64,000 nt of DNA. Source: Reyranella aquatilis (lineage in GTDB: Bacteria; Pseudomonadota; Alphaproteobacteria; Reyranellales; Reyranellaceae). A model generated the notes under the pieces. The model searched no databases, was not told the origin of the DNA, and saw only the letters and a program-made list of their open reading frames with translations. The stretch is taken from assembly GCF_020880995.1 (NCBI RefSeq), contig NZ_JAJISD010000003.1, forward strand, positions 124,001-188,000, read 5' to 3'. The translations under genes were made by a program, and so were the position numbers. Below are positions 45,601 through 53,626 of the stretch, one piece after another (within the stretch, counting starts at the first letter, position 1; every line of letters begins with the position of its first letter).

Positions 45601-46221
45601 ATGACCCGGATTTTGCTGACCCGCCACGGTCACGTCGACGGCATCCGGCCCGCCCGTTTCCGCGGCCGTGCGGAACTGCCGCTGACGGCGCGCGGACTGG
45701 CGCAGGCCGACGCCTTGGCCAAGCGCATCGCTCGGCAATGGAAGCCGGCTGCCGTCTACACCAGCGCGATGCAGCGATGCATCATGACCGGTAACCGGGT
45801 TGCAGAGGCATGCGGGATTCCCGCAGAGGTATATCAGGGTTTGGGCGACATCGACTACGGCGCGTGGCAGATGCGCACGCATGAGGAGGTCGAGAAGGAA
45901 GCGCCGGATGCCTATCGGCTGTGGCGACAGGCGCCGCATCTGGTGCGCTTTCCCGGCGGGGAATCCTTGCAGGACGTCGTGGCGCGGACGTCGGACGCTT
46001 TGCGTCTCATGATGGCGCGGCACCGCGAGGAGACGGTGGTGCTGGTCGGTCATGACAGCGTGAACCGGGCGCTGCTGCTGCAGCTTCTCGACCAGCCGCT
46101 CTCGGCCTACTGGAAGCTGGCGCAGGATCCGTGCGGCCTCAGCGAGATCGAGATCTTCGCGGGAGGGGATGTGCGGGTCGGCTTCCTGAATGACACGAGC
46201 CATCTCGAGGGAATCGTCTAG
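45601..46221 (+). CDS. Histidine phosphatase family protein (CobC/phosphoglycerate-mutase-like)
   Basis: Protein of 206 residues with the phospho-accepting histidine motif LLTRHGHVDG (His9), the Arg in TSAMQRCIMTG, and the second His in VVLVGHDSVNRALLLQLLD. The sequence resembles alpha-ribazole phosphatase/GpmB-type members. It is divergent from the B12-uptake operon, so a role in cobalamin nucleotide-loop assembly (CobC) is possible but not shown. No Shine-Dalgarno site is present; TAGACT ends six bases before the ATG. Confidence 0.85.
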   Translation: MTRILLTRHGHVDGIRPARFRGRAELPLTARGLAQADALAKRIARQWKPAAVYTSAMQRCIMTGNRVAEACGIPAEVYQGLGDIDYGAWQMRTHEEVEKEAPDAYRLWRQAPHLVRFPGGESLQDVVARTSDALRLMMARHREETVVLVGHDSVNRALLLQLLDQPLSAYWKLAQDPCGLSEIEIFAGGDVRVGFLNDTSHLEGIV

Positions 46222-46254
46222 GCCGGCCTGAGGATAACTGGACCATGGCCGACC

Positions 46255-46275
46255 GGGCGGCGTAAAAGGCCGCCC
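46255..46275 (+). promoter_or_regulatory. Hairpin touching the mnmG start codon
   Basis: A perfect 7-bp GC stem, GGGCGGC / GCCGCCC, around the loop GTAAAAG ends at the base before the mnmG ATG, where a ribosome-binding site would be expected. No Shine-Dalgarno sequence exists. Either the leader is structured, or TAAAAG is a -10 element and the transcript is leaderless. Confidence 0.4.
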
Positions 46276-48135
46276 ATGCGGGCCTTTTCATACGACGTGA
46301 TCGTGGTGGGCGGTGGCCATGCCGGCTGTGAGGCCGCGGCAGCAGCCGCGCGGATGGGCGCGCGCACCCTTTTGCTCACCCACCGGGTCGAGACGATCGG
46401 CGAGATGTCGTGCAATCCGGCGATCGGCGGATTGGGCAAGGGCCATCTGGTCCGCGAGATCGATGCGCTGGACGGCATCATGGGCCGGGCCATCGACCGG
46501 GGCGGTATCCAGTTCCGCACCCTCAACCTCTCCAAGGGCCCTGCGGTGCGCGGACCGCGCGCCCAGGCCGACCGCAAGCTGTACAGGCAGGCCGTTCAGG
46601 ACCTGCTGGCCGAGCAGGCCGGGCTGGAAATCCGCGCCGAGTCGGTTGCAGACATAATTCTGGATACACGTGGCGCGTGTGCCGGCGTGGTCACGGAGTC
46701 TGGTGCGGAAATCGGCGCTGGGCGTGTGATCCTGACGACAGGCACGTTCCTGCGCGGCCTGATCCACATGGGGGAAACCAAGATTCCCGCCGGTCGCGTC
46801 CGCGGCGACGGGGTCGAGGAGCCTTCCACGGCGCTGGCCCGCACGCTGGATCGGCTGGGCTTCAAGCTGGGGCGGCTGAAGACCGGCACGCCGGCGCGGC
46901 TCGACGGTCGGACGATCGACTATGGTGCGCTCGAGCGGCAGGACGGCGACGACCCGCCCCGGCCGTTTTCGTATCTGACGCAGAGGATCACAACGCCGCA
47001 GATCCCCTGCCATATCACGACGACCACCGCTGCGACCCACGAGATCATCCGCGCCAATCTTCATCGGGCGCCGATGTATTCCGGCCAGATCGAGAGCGTG
47101 GGTCCGCGCTACTGTCCGTCGATCGAGGACAAGGTCGTGCGTTTCGGCCAACGAGACCGACACCAGATCTTCCTGGAACCGGAAGGACTGGACGACTTCA
47201 CCGTCTATCCGAACGGCATCTCGACCTCGCTGCCCAAGGAGGTCCAGCTGGCGATGCTGCAGACCATTCCGGGTCTGGAGCGGACCGAGATGATCCGGCC
47301 GGGCTATGCCATCGAGTACGACCATATCGATCCGCGCGAACTCCAGGCCACCCTCGAAACCCGCCGCGTCCCCGGCCTCTACATGGCCGGTCAGATCAAC
47401 GGCACCACCGGATATGAGGAAGCGGCAGCCCAGGGGCTTGTCGCCGGCGTCAATGCGGCGGCATCCAAGCCGTTCGTTGTCGACCGCGCAGATGGCTATA
47501 TCGGCGTTCTGGTCGACGACCTGGTCTCTCTGGGCGTCACCGAGCCCTATCGCATGTTCACGTCCCGAGCGGAGTATCGCCTGTGGCTGCGCGCCGACAA
47601 TGCCGACCAGCGCCTCACGCGGCGCGGACTGGACGCCGGGTGCGTGGGTGCCGAACGCGCTGCGATGTTTCACGTGAAACATGAGACCCTGGAGGCGGCG
47701 CGGGCTCTGGCGCAAGGTCTGAAGATCACCCCCTCCGCCCTGGCCAAGCGCGGCGTTGCAATCAACCAGGATGGTGTTCCCCGGTCGGCGCTGGATCTCC
47801 TGGCCTACGCCGAAATCGACTGGGACCGGGTCGTCGGCCTCTGGCCCGAACTCGCGGCGATCTCGCCGGAGGTCGCGGAGCAACTGACGATCGATTCGCG
47901 CTATGAGGGATACCTCTCCCGTCAGCGGGGCGACATCGCCGCCTATCGGCGCGACGAAGCTTTGGCACTCCCGACCGATCTGGACTATGGCGCCATCGGT
48001 AGTCTCTCGACCGAAGTCCGCCAGAAGCTGGAAGCCAACCGACCGGCTACCCTCGGCCAAGCCGCCCGCATTTCAGGCGTCACCCCGGCCGCCTTGGTCG
48101 CTCTCCTGAAGCATGTCCGCCGGCGCGCCGCCTGA
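46276..48135 (+). CDS. mnmG: tRNA uridine-5-carboxymethylaminomethyl(34) synthesis enzyme MnmG
   Basis: Protein of 619 residues that works with MnmE on wobble U34. It has the FAD motif [19 protein letters not shown] at the N-terminus and the GidA signatures [28 protein letters not shown] and [16 protein letters not shown] (each in part). The C-terminal MnmE/tRNA-interacting helical domain is complete. A parS site is embedded at 47666-47681 and is translated as MFHVKH without disturbing the protein. The rsmG start overlaps its 3' end. Confidence 0.97.
   Translation: MRAFSYDVIVVGGGHAGCEAAAAAARMGARTLLLTHRVETIGEMSCNPAIGGLGKGHLVREIDALDGIMGRAIDRGGIQFRTLNLSKGPAVRGPRAQADRKLYRQAVQDLLAEQAGLEIRAESVADIILDTRGACAGVVTESGAEIGAGRVILTTGTFLRGLIHMGETKIPAGRVRGDGVEEPSTALARTLDRLGFKLGRLKTGTPARLDGRTIDYGALERQDGDDPPRPFSYLTQRITTPQIPCHITTTTAATHEIIRANLHRAPMYSGQIESVGPRYCPSIEDKVVRFGQRDRHQIFLEPEGLDDFTVYPNGISTSLPKEVQLAMLQTIPGLERTEMIRPGYAIEYDHIDPRELQATLETRRVPGLYMAGQINGTTGYEEAAAQGLVAGVNAAASKPFVVDRADGYIGVLVDDLVSLGVTEPYRMFTSRAEYRLWLRADNADQRLTRRGLDAGCVGAERAAMFHVKHETLEAARALAQGLKITPSALAKRGVAINQDGVPRSALDLLAYAEIDWDRVVGLWPELAAISPEVAEQLTIDSRYEGYLSRQRGDIAAYRRDEALALPTDLDYGAIGSLSTEVRQKLEANRPATLGQAARISGVTPAALVALLKHVRRRAA
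47666..47681. promoter_or_regulatory. parS centromere site 1 (inside mnmG)
   Basis: Exact 16-bp palindrome TGTTTCACGTGAAACA, the universal chromosomal parS bound by ParB; the symmetry extends one base on each side. It lies inside the mnmG coding region, 1.9 kb upstream of parB. Confidence 0.95.
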
Positions 48136-48772
48136 CATGGACCCGCTCGCGGATGTTTCACGTGAAACACGAGCCCGGCTGGAAACTCTCGTCGAGACTC
48201 TGGAGCGATGGCAGAAGGCCATCAACCTGGTGGGACGAAACACCCTGGAGGGCGCCTGGAAGCGCCACATCCTGGATTCTGCCCAGGTCGTGCGTCAAAT
48301 CCCTGCCGAGGCCAAGACCCTCGCCGATCTCGGAAGCGGAGGTGGCTTTCCGGGCCTTGTGATCGCCGCAATGCGTCCCGACCTCGACATCACCCTCATC
48401 GAATCCGATGCCCGGAAAGCGGCCTTCCTCGGCGAAGCGAGCCGGAAAATGGGTCTGGAGAAACTTCCTCGGCTCGTGATCAAGCGCATCGAGGTCGCCG
48501 AACCCGTCCGGGCGGAAATCGTCACGGCGCGTGCGCTGGCACCGCTGGCACAATTACTGGCCTGGGCGGACCGCCACAGATTGGATACCGGTATTTGTCT
48601 GTTCCATAAGGGCAAAGAGTGGCAGGCAGAGGTGGACGAGGCCAGGAAGAGATGGGATTTTACCTGCGAAGCCATTGCAAGCGTGACCGATCGTGATGCC
48701 GTCATCCTCCGAATCGGCCCCTACGGCCCCACAGATCTTCGCGATCGCCAACCAGAAGGGCGGGGTCGGTAA
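48113..48772 (+). CDS. rsmG: 16S rRNA (guanine(527)-N7)-methyltransferase
   Basis: Protein of 219 residues, the SAM-dependent methylase of G527 in 16S rRNA. SAM motif I is [17 protein letters not shown], followed by [21 protein letters not shown] and the [13 protein letters not shown] region. The ATG at 48113 overlaps mnmG by 23 bp; an ATG at 48137, just after the mnmG stop, is an alternative. A parS site is translated near residue 14 as DVSRET. The 3' end overlaps parA by 77 bp, a larger overlap than usual. Confidence 0.96.
   Translation: MSAGAPPDMDPLADVSRETRARLETLVETLERWQKAINLVGRNTLEGAWKRHILDSAQVVRQIPAEAKTLADLGSGGGFPGLVIAAMRPDLDITLIESDARKAAFLGEASRKMGLEKLPRLVIKRIEVAEPVRAEIVTARALAPLAQLLAWADRHRLDTGICLFHKGKEWQAEVDEARKRWDFTCEAIASVTDRDAVILRIGPYGPTDLRDRQPEGRGR
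48154..48169. promoter_or_regulatory. parS centromere site 2 (5' end of rsmG)
   Basis: A second exact TGTTTCACGTGAAACA, 488 bp after the first and in a different reading frame of its host gene (read as SRET rather than FHVKH). Two close sites next to parAB are typical of alphaproteobacterial origin-proximal parS clusters. Confidence 0.95.
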
Positions 48773-49529
48773 GACCACGACGGCGATCAACCTCGCGACC
48801 GCTCTGGCGGCGGTCGGTGAGAAGGTCCTTTTGATAGACCTTGATCCCCAGGGAAACGCCTCCACGGGACTAGGGATATCCCGTAGTGAGCGCTCACCTG
48901 GTTCCTACGAATTCTTGCTGGGCCTGAACCCGCTCGATTCTTCGGTGCGCGCGACGCAGATTCCGGGCCTCGACGTCATGCCGGCGGCCGGCCAGCTCGC
49001 CGGGGCCGAGATCGAACTGATCGACCTGGAGCGCCGCGAGCATCGCCTGGCCGAGTCGCTGGCCGCACCGGGCAACGACGCCCGCCATCGCTGGACGATC
49101 GTCCTGATCGATTGTCCGCCCTCCCTCGGTCTCGTCACGCTCAACGCCCTGGTCGCCGTCGATGCGGTGCTGGTCCCGCTGCAGGCGGAGTTCCTGGCCC
49201 TCGAAGGCATCGGCGCGCTCGGCAACACGATCGAGCGGGTCAAGAAGCGACTCAATCCCAAGTTGCATATCTTCGGCGTCGTCCTGACCATGGTCGACCG
49301 CCGCATGACTCTCAGCCAGCAGGTCGTGGCTGACGTGCGCGCTCACTATGGCGAGCTGGTCTTCGGCACGACGATCCCGCGCAACGTCCGCATCGCCGAG
49401 GCGCCCTCGCATGGCATGCCGGTGCTGATCTACGACAATGCCTGCGCCGGATCGCAGGCCTACATCCTGCTGGCGAGCGAGTTCATCCGCCGCCGGCGCC
49501 TCGCAGCAGAACAGGCGATTGTCCCATGA
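48696..49529 (+). CDS. parA: Chromosome partitioning ATPase ParA (Soj)
   Basis: Protein of 277 residues with the deviant Walker A motif [39 protein letters not shown], and IVLIDCPPSLGLVTLNAL for the Walker B/switch region. ATP-bound dimers coat the nucleoid and move ParB-parS complexes. The ATG at 48696 is preceded by an in-frame GTG; either begins inside rsmG. The stop overlaps parB (ATGA). Confidence 0.96.
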   Translation: MPSSSESAPTAPQIFAIANQKGGVGKTTTAINLATALAAVGEKVLLIDLDPQGNASTGLGISRSERSPGSYEFLLGLNPLDSSVRATQIPGLDVMPAAGQLAGAEIELIDLERREHRLAESLAAPGNDARHRWTIVLIDCPPSLGLVTLNALVAVDAVLVPLQAEFLALEGIGALGNTIERVKKRLNPKLHIFGVVLTMVDRRMTLSQQVVADVRAHYGELVFGTTIPRNVRIAEAPSHGMPVLIYDNACAGSQAYILLASEFIRRRRLAAEQAIVP

Positions 49530-50536
49530 GCCAGCCCCCGAAACCGCGCGGTCTCGGCCGCGGCCTGTCCGCCCTCCTCGGCGATGACGAAGTCGCCTCC
49601 GCCGTCACGCCGACCGCGCCCGCCCCGCCCGCGGCGGTGCCGACCGCGTCGTCTTCGGCGCCAACGGTCTCGGCGCCGGCCGCATCGGCCGACGGCGGCG
49701 AGCCGGCCCGGGCCGCGGCCAACCGCACGCCGATCACCCTGCCGATCGGCCAGCTCAAGCCCGGCAAGATGCAGCCGCGCACCAGCTTCGAGGGCATCGA
49801 GGCGCTGGTCGAATCGGTCAAGGAATATGGTCTTCTACAACCCATCCTTGTGCGCCCGCTGCGCGACGCGGCCGATTCCTACGAGATCATCGCCGGCGAA
49901 CGGCGCTGGCGGGCGGCGCAGAAGGCCCAGCTCCATGATGTGCCGGTCGTCATCCGCACGATCGACGATCTGGATGCCCTGCAGATCGGCCTGGTTGAAA
50001 ACCTGCAGCGCTCCGACCTCACCGCCATCGACGAGGCGCAGGGCTACAAGCGCCTGATCGACGAGTACAAGCACACCCAGGAAGACATTGCGCGGATGAT
50101 GGGCCGCAGCCGCCCGCATGTCGCCAATACGATCCGCCTGCTCGACCTGCCGCCCGCAGTCCAAGAGATGGTACGGGACGGACAGCTCACTGCCGGTCTG
50201 GGACGTGCCCTGATCGGGGTGCCCGATCCGCTGGCCATGGCGAAACAGGCGGTCGCGGAAAAGCTCTCGGTGCGCGATCTGGAGCGGCTGGCGGGCGACA
50301 CCAAGAAAAAGGCCAAGGGCCTTGCCGGCGGCGGGGCAGGCAAGGGCAAGCCCGGCGCGGCCGGCGGCTCGCCCAAGACGGCCGATACGCGCGCGCTTGA
50401 GAAGCGGCTGGAGGAGGCGCTGGGCCTGAAGGTTGATCTCACGCTGCGCGGCCTCGGCGAGCAGAGCGTTCTCACCTTGGAAATCCGCGACTTCGACCAG
50501 CTCGACACGGTGGTCGACAAGCTCACGCGGCGCTAG
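49526..50536 (+). CDS. parB: Chromosome partitioning protein ParB (Spo0J)
   Basis: Protein of 336 residues. The N-terminal ParA-interacting segment PPKPRGLGRGLSALLGDD is followed by a 55-residue Ala/Pro-rich linker. Then come the CTPase/ParB domain (LPIGQLKPGKMQPRTSF ... YEIIAGERRWRAAQKAQLHDVPVVI ... LVENLQRSDLTAIDEAQGY, in pieces), a helix-turn-helix (DIARMMGRSRPHVANTIRLLDLP) and the C-terminal dimer domain. It binds the two parS sites just upstream. The operon ends here; the next gene is convergent 9 bp away. Confidence 0.97.
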   Translation: MSQPPKPRGLGRGLSALLGDDEVASAVTPTAPAPPAAVPTASSSAPTVSAPAASADGGEPARAAANRTPITLPIGQLKPGKMQPRTSFEGIEALVESVKEYGLLQPILVRPLRDAADSYEIIAGERRWRAAQKAQLHDVPVVIRTIDDLDALQIGLVENLQRSDLTAIDEAQGYKRLIDEYKHTQEDIARMMGRSRPHVANTIRLLDLPPAVQEMVRDGQLTAGLGRALIGVPDPLAMAKQAVAEKLSVRDLERLAGDTKKKAKGLAGGGAGKGKPGAAGGSPKTADTRALEKRLEEALGLKVDLTLRGLGEQSVLTLEIRDFDQLDTVVDKLTRR

Positions 50537-50545
50537 CGCGTCCTG

Positions 50546-51028
50546 TCAGTTCGACCAGCCCGCGCCCATCGCGCGATTGCCGGCGGCGACCGCCGCCCGT
50601 CCCTGATCAGGGGCCACCTCGGTCGTGCGGCAGCGTGGGTTGAGCGGAAGGCCCGGCCAGATCACGGCCTCGACGAAGCGCGTCTCTCCCGGCGCGAGAT
50701 TGACCGTGGCGGCCAGTGCCGGGTCCTGCGTCAGCGGCGCATAGCTCTGGATGCTGCAGGCAACGACATGCGGGCCCGGCGCGACATCGACCCGGATCCA
50801 CGTCCTGTCCGCCAGCGCGCCGACCGGCTGCTGGTTGTCGGCGATGTTGAAGATCGCCTCGGTTCCCAGCATCGAGCTTCGATAGACGTAGAGGGCCGAA
50901 CGGCCGGGCGGCGGCGGATCCAATCGCTTGCCTTCCGCGTCGGCGCCCGTCCCCGCCATCGGCACGGTGGCACATCCCGCGAGGAGAGACGCGACCGTCA
51001 GCAAGAGTCCCAGCGTGCGCACGCGCAT
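50546..51028 (-). CDS. Predicted lipoprotein (DUF2846-like)
   Basis: Protein of 160 residues with a lipoprotein signal, lipobox LLAGC at about residues 15-19, and one beta-rich domain (RSALYVYRSSMLGTEAIFNI, TWIRVDVAPGPHVVAC) resembling DUF2846-type envelope lipoproteins. Function unknown. Start choice: AAGGAG abuts the ATG at 51028 directly, but is ideally spaced (6 bases) for a GTG at 51022, so the true protein may be two residues shorter. It lies convergent to parB and divergent from the encapsulin operon. Confidence 0.8.
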   Translation of the reverse strand: MRVRTLGLLLTVASLLAGCATVPMAGTGADAEGKRLDPPPPGRSALYVYRSSMLGTEAIFNIADNQQPVGALADRTWIRVDVAPGPHVVACSIQSYAPLTQDPALAATVNLAPGETRFVEAVIWPGLPLNPRCRTTEVAPDQGRAAVAAGNRAMGAGWSN

Positions 51029-51052
51029 CTCCTTCGAAGGTTGTCGGGGGAT

Positions 51053-51078
51053 GGAACGCGTTCGGACGTCGGCACGTT
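51053..51078 (+). promoter_or_regulatory. Candidate EcfG-type promoter of the encapsulin operon
   Basis: Exact consensus GGAAC (51053-51057), 17-base spacer, CGTT (51075-51078), as recognised by general-stress sigma factors of alphaproteobacteria. Transcription would start about 60 bases before the encapsulated ferritin ATG. Confidence 0.6.
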
Positions 51079-51147
51079 GCGCTGCTCATACCGCGATGGC
51101 GTCATCGCGCGCGGGAACTTTCACCGTGTCCCGGCGTTTGCCTGCTC

Positions 51148-51531
51148 ATGGCAAGTGAAACGCTGCACGAAGACCCCGATAAGCTCGGCGCCGAGGTGAT
51201 CGATCGCCATCGCGCCATCGCCTCCATCATGGAAGAACTCGAGGCGGTCGACTGGTACGACCAGCGCGCCAAGGCGACTTCCAATTCGGAGCTGCGATCC
51301 ATCCTCGAACACAATCGCGACGAGGAAAAGGAGCACGCGGCCATGACGCTCGAATGGCTGCGCCGCAACGATCCCAAGATGGACGAGCATCTCCGAACCT
51401 TCCTGTTCAAGGACGGCCCGGTCACCCAGATCGAGGCCAGCATGATGGGCAAGGAAGACGGTGGTGAAGCCAAGCAGGATTCCGACGGCAGCCTCGGGAT
51501 CGGCAGTCTCCGTCAGGTGAACAAGAAATGA
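51148..51531 (+). CDS. Encapsulated ferritin-like protein (EncFtn), encapsulin cargo
   Basis: Protein of 127 residues. It matches the Rhodospirillum rubrum EncFtn pattern: RHRAIASIMEELEAVDWYDQR followed by HNRDEEKEHAAMTLEWLRRND. The ferroxidase ligands correspond to Glu30, Tyr37, Glu60 and His63. EncFtn forms an annular decamer that oxidises ferrous iron and feeds mineral into the encapsulin shell. The C-terminal targeting peptide DGSLGIGSLR (about 112-121) docks it to the shell interior. The stop overlaps the encapsulin ATG (ATGA). Confidence 0.95.
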   Translation: MASETLHEDPDKLGAEVIDRHRAIASIMEELEAVDWYDQRAKATSNSELRSILEHNRDEEKEHAAMTLEWLRRNDPKMDEHLRTFLFKDGPVTQIEASMMGKEDGGEAKQDSDGSLGIGSLRQVNKK

Positions 51532-52355
51532 AGAATCATCTTTTCCGCGATCGCGCGCCCATCACACCGGCCGGCTGGGAAGAAATCGAGACCGAAGCCC
51601 GCCGGACGCTGCGCGCGATGCTTGCGGCGCGTCGCGTCGTCGACTTCAAGGGTCCGCTGGGCTGGGGCGCTTCCGACGTAGAGCTCGGCCGGGCCGATCC
51701 GATCGCCTCGCCGCCCGGCGGCGAGAACGTGCGCGCTCTCTTGCGCCGCATCCAGCCGCTCGTCGAACTGCGCATTCCCTTCGAAGTGAGTCGCGCCGAA
51801 CTCGACGCCATCGACCGCGGCGCGCGTGACCCGGATCTCGATTCGGTGACGGATGCGGCGCGCGAGATCGCCATTGCCGAGGACCGCGCGATCTTCCACG
51901 GCTACCAGGCGGCGCAGATCACCGGCATCTGCGAAGCGCAGAGCGGCCAGTCCGTTGCGCTCGGAACTAGCCACGCCGACTATCCCGATGCCGTCGCCGC
52001 GGCGTTGAAGAAGCTGCGCGACGAGGGCGTCGACGGCCCGTTCGCGATGGTGCTGAGCGAGCAACTCTACAAGGACCTGACCTCGCGCACCGATGGCGGC
52101 TATCCGATCCTCAGCCACGTGCAGCGACTGATCGACGGTCATGTCTATGCGGCGCCGGGCCTCGACGGCGGCCTGGTAATCTCGCTGCGCGGCGGCGATT
52201 TCGAACTGACGGTCGGTCAGGACTTCTCGATCGGCTATCTCGATCACGATGCCGAGCGCGTGCGGCTCTACATCGAGGAGAGTTTCACCTTCCTCGTCCT
52301 GTCGCCGCAGGCTGCCATTCCGCTGGTTGCCGGTACCGGCAAGACCCCGCGTTAG
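51528..52355 (+). CDS. Encapsulin nanocompartment shell protein (family 1)
   Basis: Protein of 275 residues with the HK97-type fold of bacterial encapsulins: MKNHLFRDRAPITPAGWEEIETEARRTLR at the N-terminus (cargo-binding helix), RVVDFKGPLGWG, ALDSVTDA-like DLDSVTDAAREIAIAEDRAIFHGY, and a C-terminal GQDFSIGYLDHDAERVRLYIEESFTFLVLSP (each in part). It self-assembles into a protein shell that stores iron with the EncFtn cargo. It is translationally coupled to the cargo gene and overlaps holA on the other strand by 4 bp. Confidence 0.96.
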   Translation: MKNHLFRDRAPITPAGWEEIETEARRTLRAMLAARRVVDFKGPLGWGASDVELGRADPIASPPGGENVRALLRRIQPLVELRIPFEVSRAELDAIDRGARDPDLDSVTDAAREIAIAEDRAIFHGYQAAQITGICEAQSGQSVALGTSHADYPDAVAAALKKLRDEGVDGPFAMVLSEQLYKDLTSRTDGGYPILSHVQRLIDGHVYAAPGLDGGLVISLRGGDFELTVGQDFSIGYLDHDAERVRLYIEESFTFLVLSPQAAIPLVAGTGKTPR

Positions 52356-53395
52356 CGGCGCGCCTTCGCCGACCGCGCGGCTTGGCTGAGGCGGAGACAC
52401 AGCCGGCGGGCAATCGCCTCGTCGGGCAGGCCCGTTCGCTTGCACTCGATCTCGGCCTCGAGAATGGCCGTGAGCGCCGAACTCAGCCGCGTGAGCGGCC
52501 AAGCGCGCACATGGCGCTCGAACCGCTGTCGCACCGGTCCGCCGCGCGGCAGCCCCCTCGCCTTGAACATCGCGCCTTCGAGGTTGCCGCCCTTGGCCGC
52601 GTGTCCCGAGACGAGATGCAGCTGGTCGGCGTGTCGCTGCAGGGAGCGCACCAGCTGGATAGGATTGCCGCCTTCGGCGAAGACGCGGTCGAGAGCCCGG
52701 TCCAGACCGACCAGATCGCCGTCGAACGTCGCGGCGATCACGTCGTCGATGCCGATGGACGCGGTGTCGCCCAGAACGGCCATCGCATCTTCCAGGGAGA
52801 TCGTCCTGCCGCTGTCGGTGCCCTTGTAGAGAAGCAGCTTGTCGATTTCGCCGCGCGTCTGACCGCGATCGCCGCCCAGCCGCTCGACGATCCACTCCAG
52901 TGCGTCGGGCTCGACGGTCATGCCCTGCGCGCGGGCGGCACTTTCGACCAAGCCTTCCAGTGCGGCGTCGTTGTCCATGTAACAGGGCAAGGCGGCCAGC
53001 GTGGCCTCGGTTTCCGCGAGGGTGCGCAGATTGGAGCGCGGCGTCAGGTTGCCCGCCTCGACGATAATGAGCGCATCGCCGGCGCTGGCCGCCACGAGAT
53101 TCTCGAGAGCGGCGGCCGATTCCTCTCCCGCCGGCCGGACGCGGATCACGCGCCGGCCACCCATCATGGACATCGCGCCGAATTCGTCCGCGAGCCGCGC
53201 CGGATCCTGCTTCAGCGCGTCGCCGGCGATGTCGACGACGCGGAACGGGTCCTTGAGGTCCTCGCAGACGGTCTTGGCCAGCGCCACGGCCCGCTCCGCA
53301 ACCAGCCCGTCGTCGTTGCCGTACACGACGACGCCCCGGATCCGCGGATCCGGCTTCTTCAGGAACGCTTCGACCTGGCGGGCTTCGATCTTCAC
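52352..53395 (-). CDS. holA: DNA polymerase III subunit delta
   Basis: Protein of 347 residues, the clamp-loader wrench that opens the beta clamp. The AAA+-like N-terminal domain shows VVVYGNDDGLVAERAVALAKTV and MSMMGGRRVIRVRPAGEE, with the delta-type GDRGQTRGEIDKLLLYKG and AEGGNPIQLVRSLQRHADQL further on. It normally lies between leuS-lptE and parB in alphaproteobacteria. Here an encapsulin module sits between it and parB, and a 55-residue basic protein precedes it where lptE is expected. Confidence 0.94.
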   Translation of the reverse strand: MKIEARQVEAFLKKPDPRIRGVVVYGNDDGLVAERAVALAKTVCEDLKDPFRVVDIAGDALKQDPARLADEFGAMSMMGGRRVIRVRPAGEESAAALENLVAASAGDALIIVEAGNLTPRSNLRTLAETEATLAALPCYMDNDAALEGLVESAARAQGMTVEPDALEWIVERLGGDRGQTRGEIDKLLLYKGTDSGRTISLEDAMAVLGDTASIGIDDVIAATFDGDLVGLDRALDRVFAEGGNPIQLVRSLQRHADQLHLVSGHAAKGGNLEGAMFKARGLPRGGPVRQRFERHVRAWPLTRLSSALTAILEAEIECKRTGLPDEAIARRLCLRLSQAARSAKARR

Positions 53396-53430
53396 CGCGC
53401 CTCTATAGCATGGGCGGCGCTTCGGTAGGG

Positions 53431-53598
53431 TCAGCCCTTGTCGGCCCCCGATTCGCCGTCGTTCGATCCGGAACCGCCCTCGCCCAGCTTCGCGCGCTCG
53501 CGCGCGGCGCGCTTGGCTTCGGCCTTCTCGGCGACCTTGATGGCCTTGAGACGCTCGCGTTCGCGACGCTCGAAGTCGTAGTTCGGCTTGCGTGCCAT
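53431..53598 (-). CDS. Small highly charged protein between leuS and holA
   Basis: A 55-residue frame: MARKPNYDFERRERERLKAI, then a Lys/Arg/Ala/Glu-rich helix, ending in a Gly/Ser/Asp tail. AGGGAGGG precedes the ATG by 6 bases. The MxRKPNYxFERRxRE opening recurs in small uncharacterised alphaproteobacterial proteins, according to memory of such sequences and not a search. It follows leuS on the same strand (28-bp gap) and precedes holA, so it is probably co-transcribed with both. Function unknown. Confidence 0.7.
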   Translation of the reverse strand: MARKPNYDFERRERERLKAIKVAEKAEAKRAARERAKLGEGGSGSNDGESGADKG

Positions 53599-53626
53599 GT
53601 GCTGGCCCTCCCTGGCTCTGCGGCCC

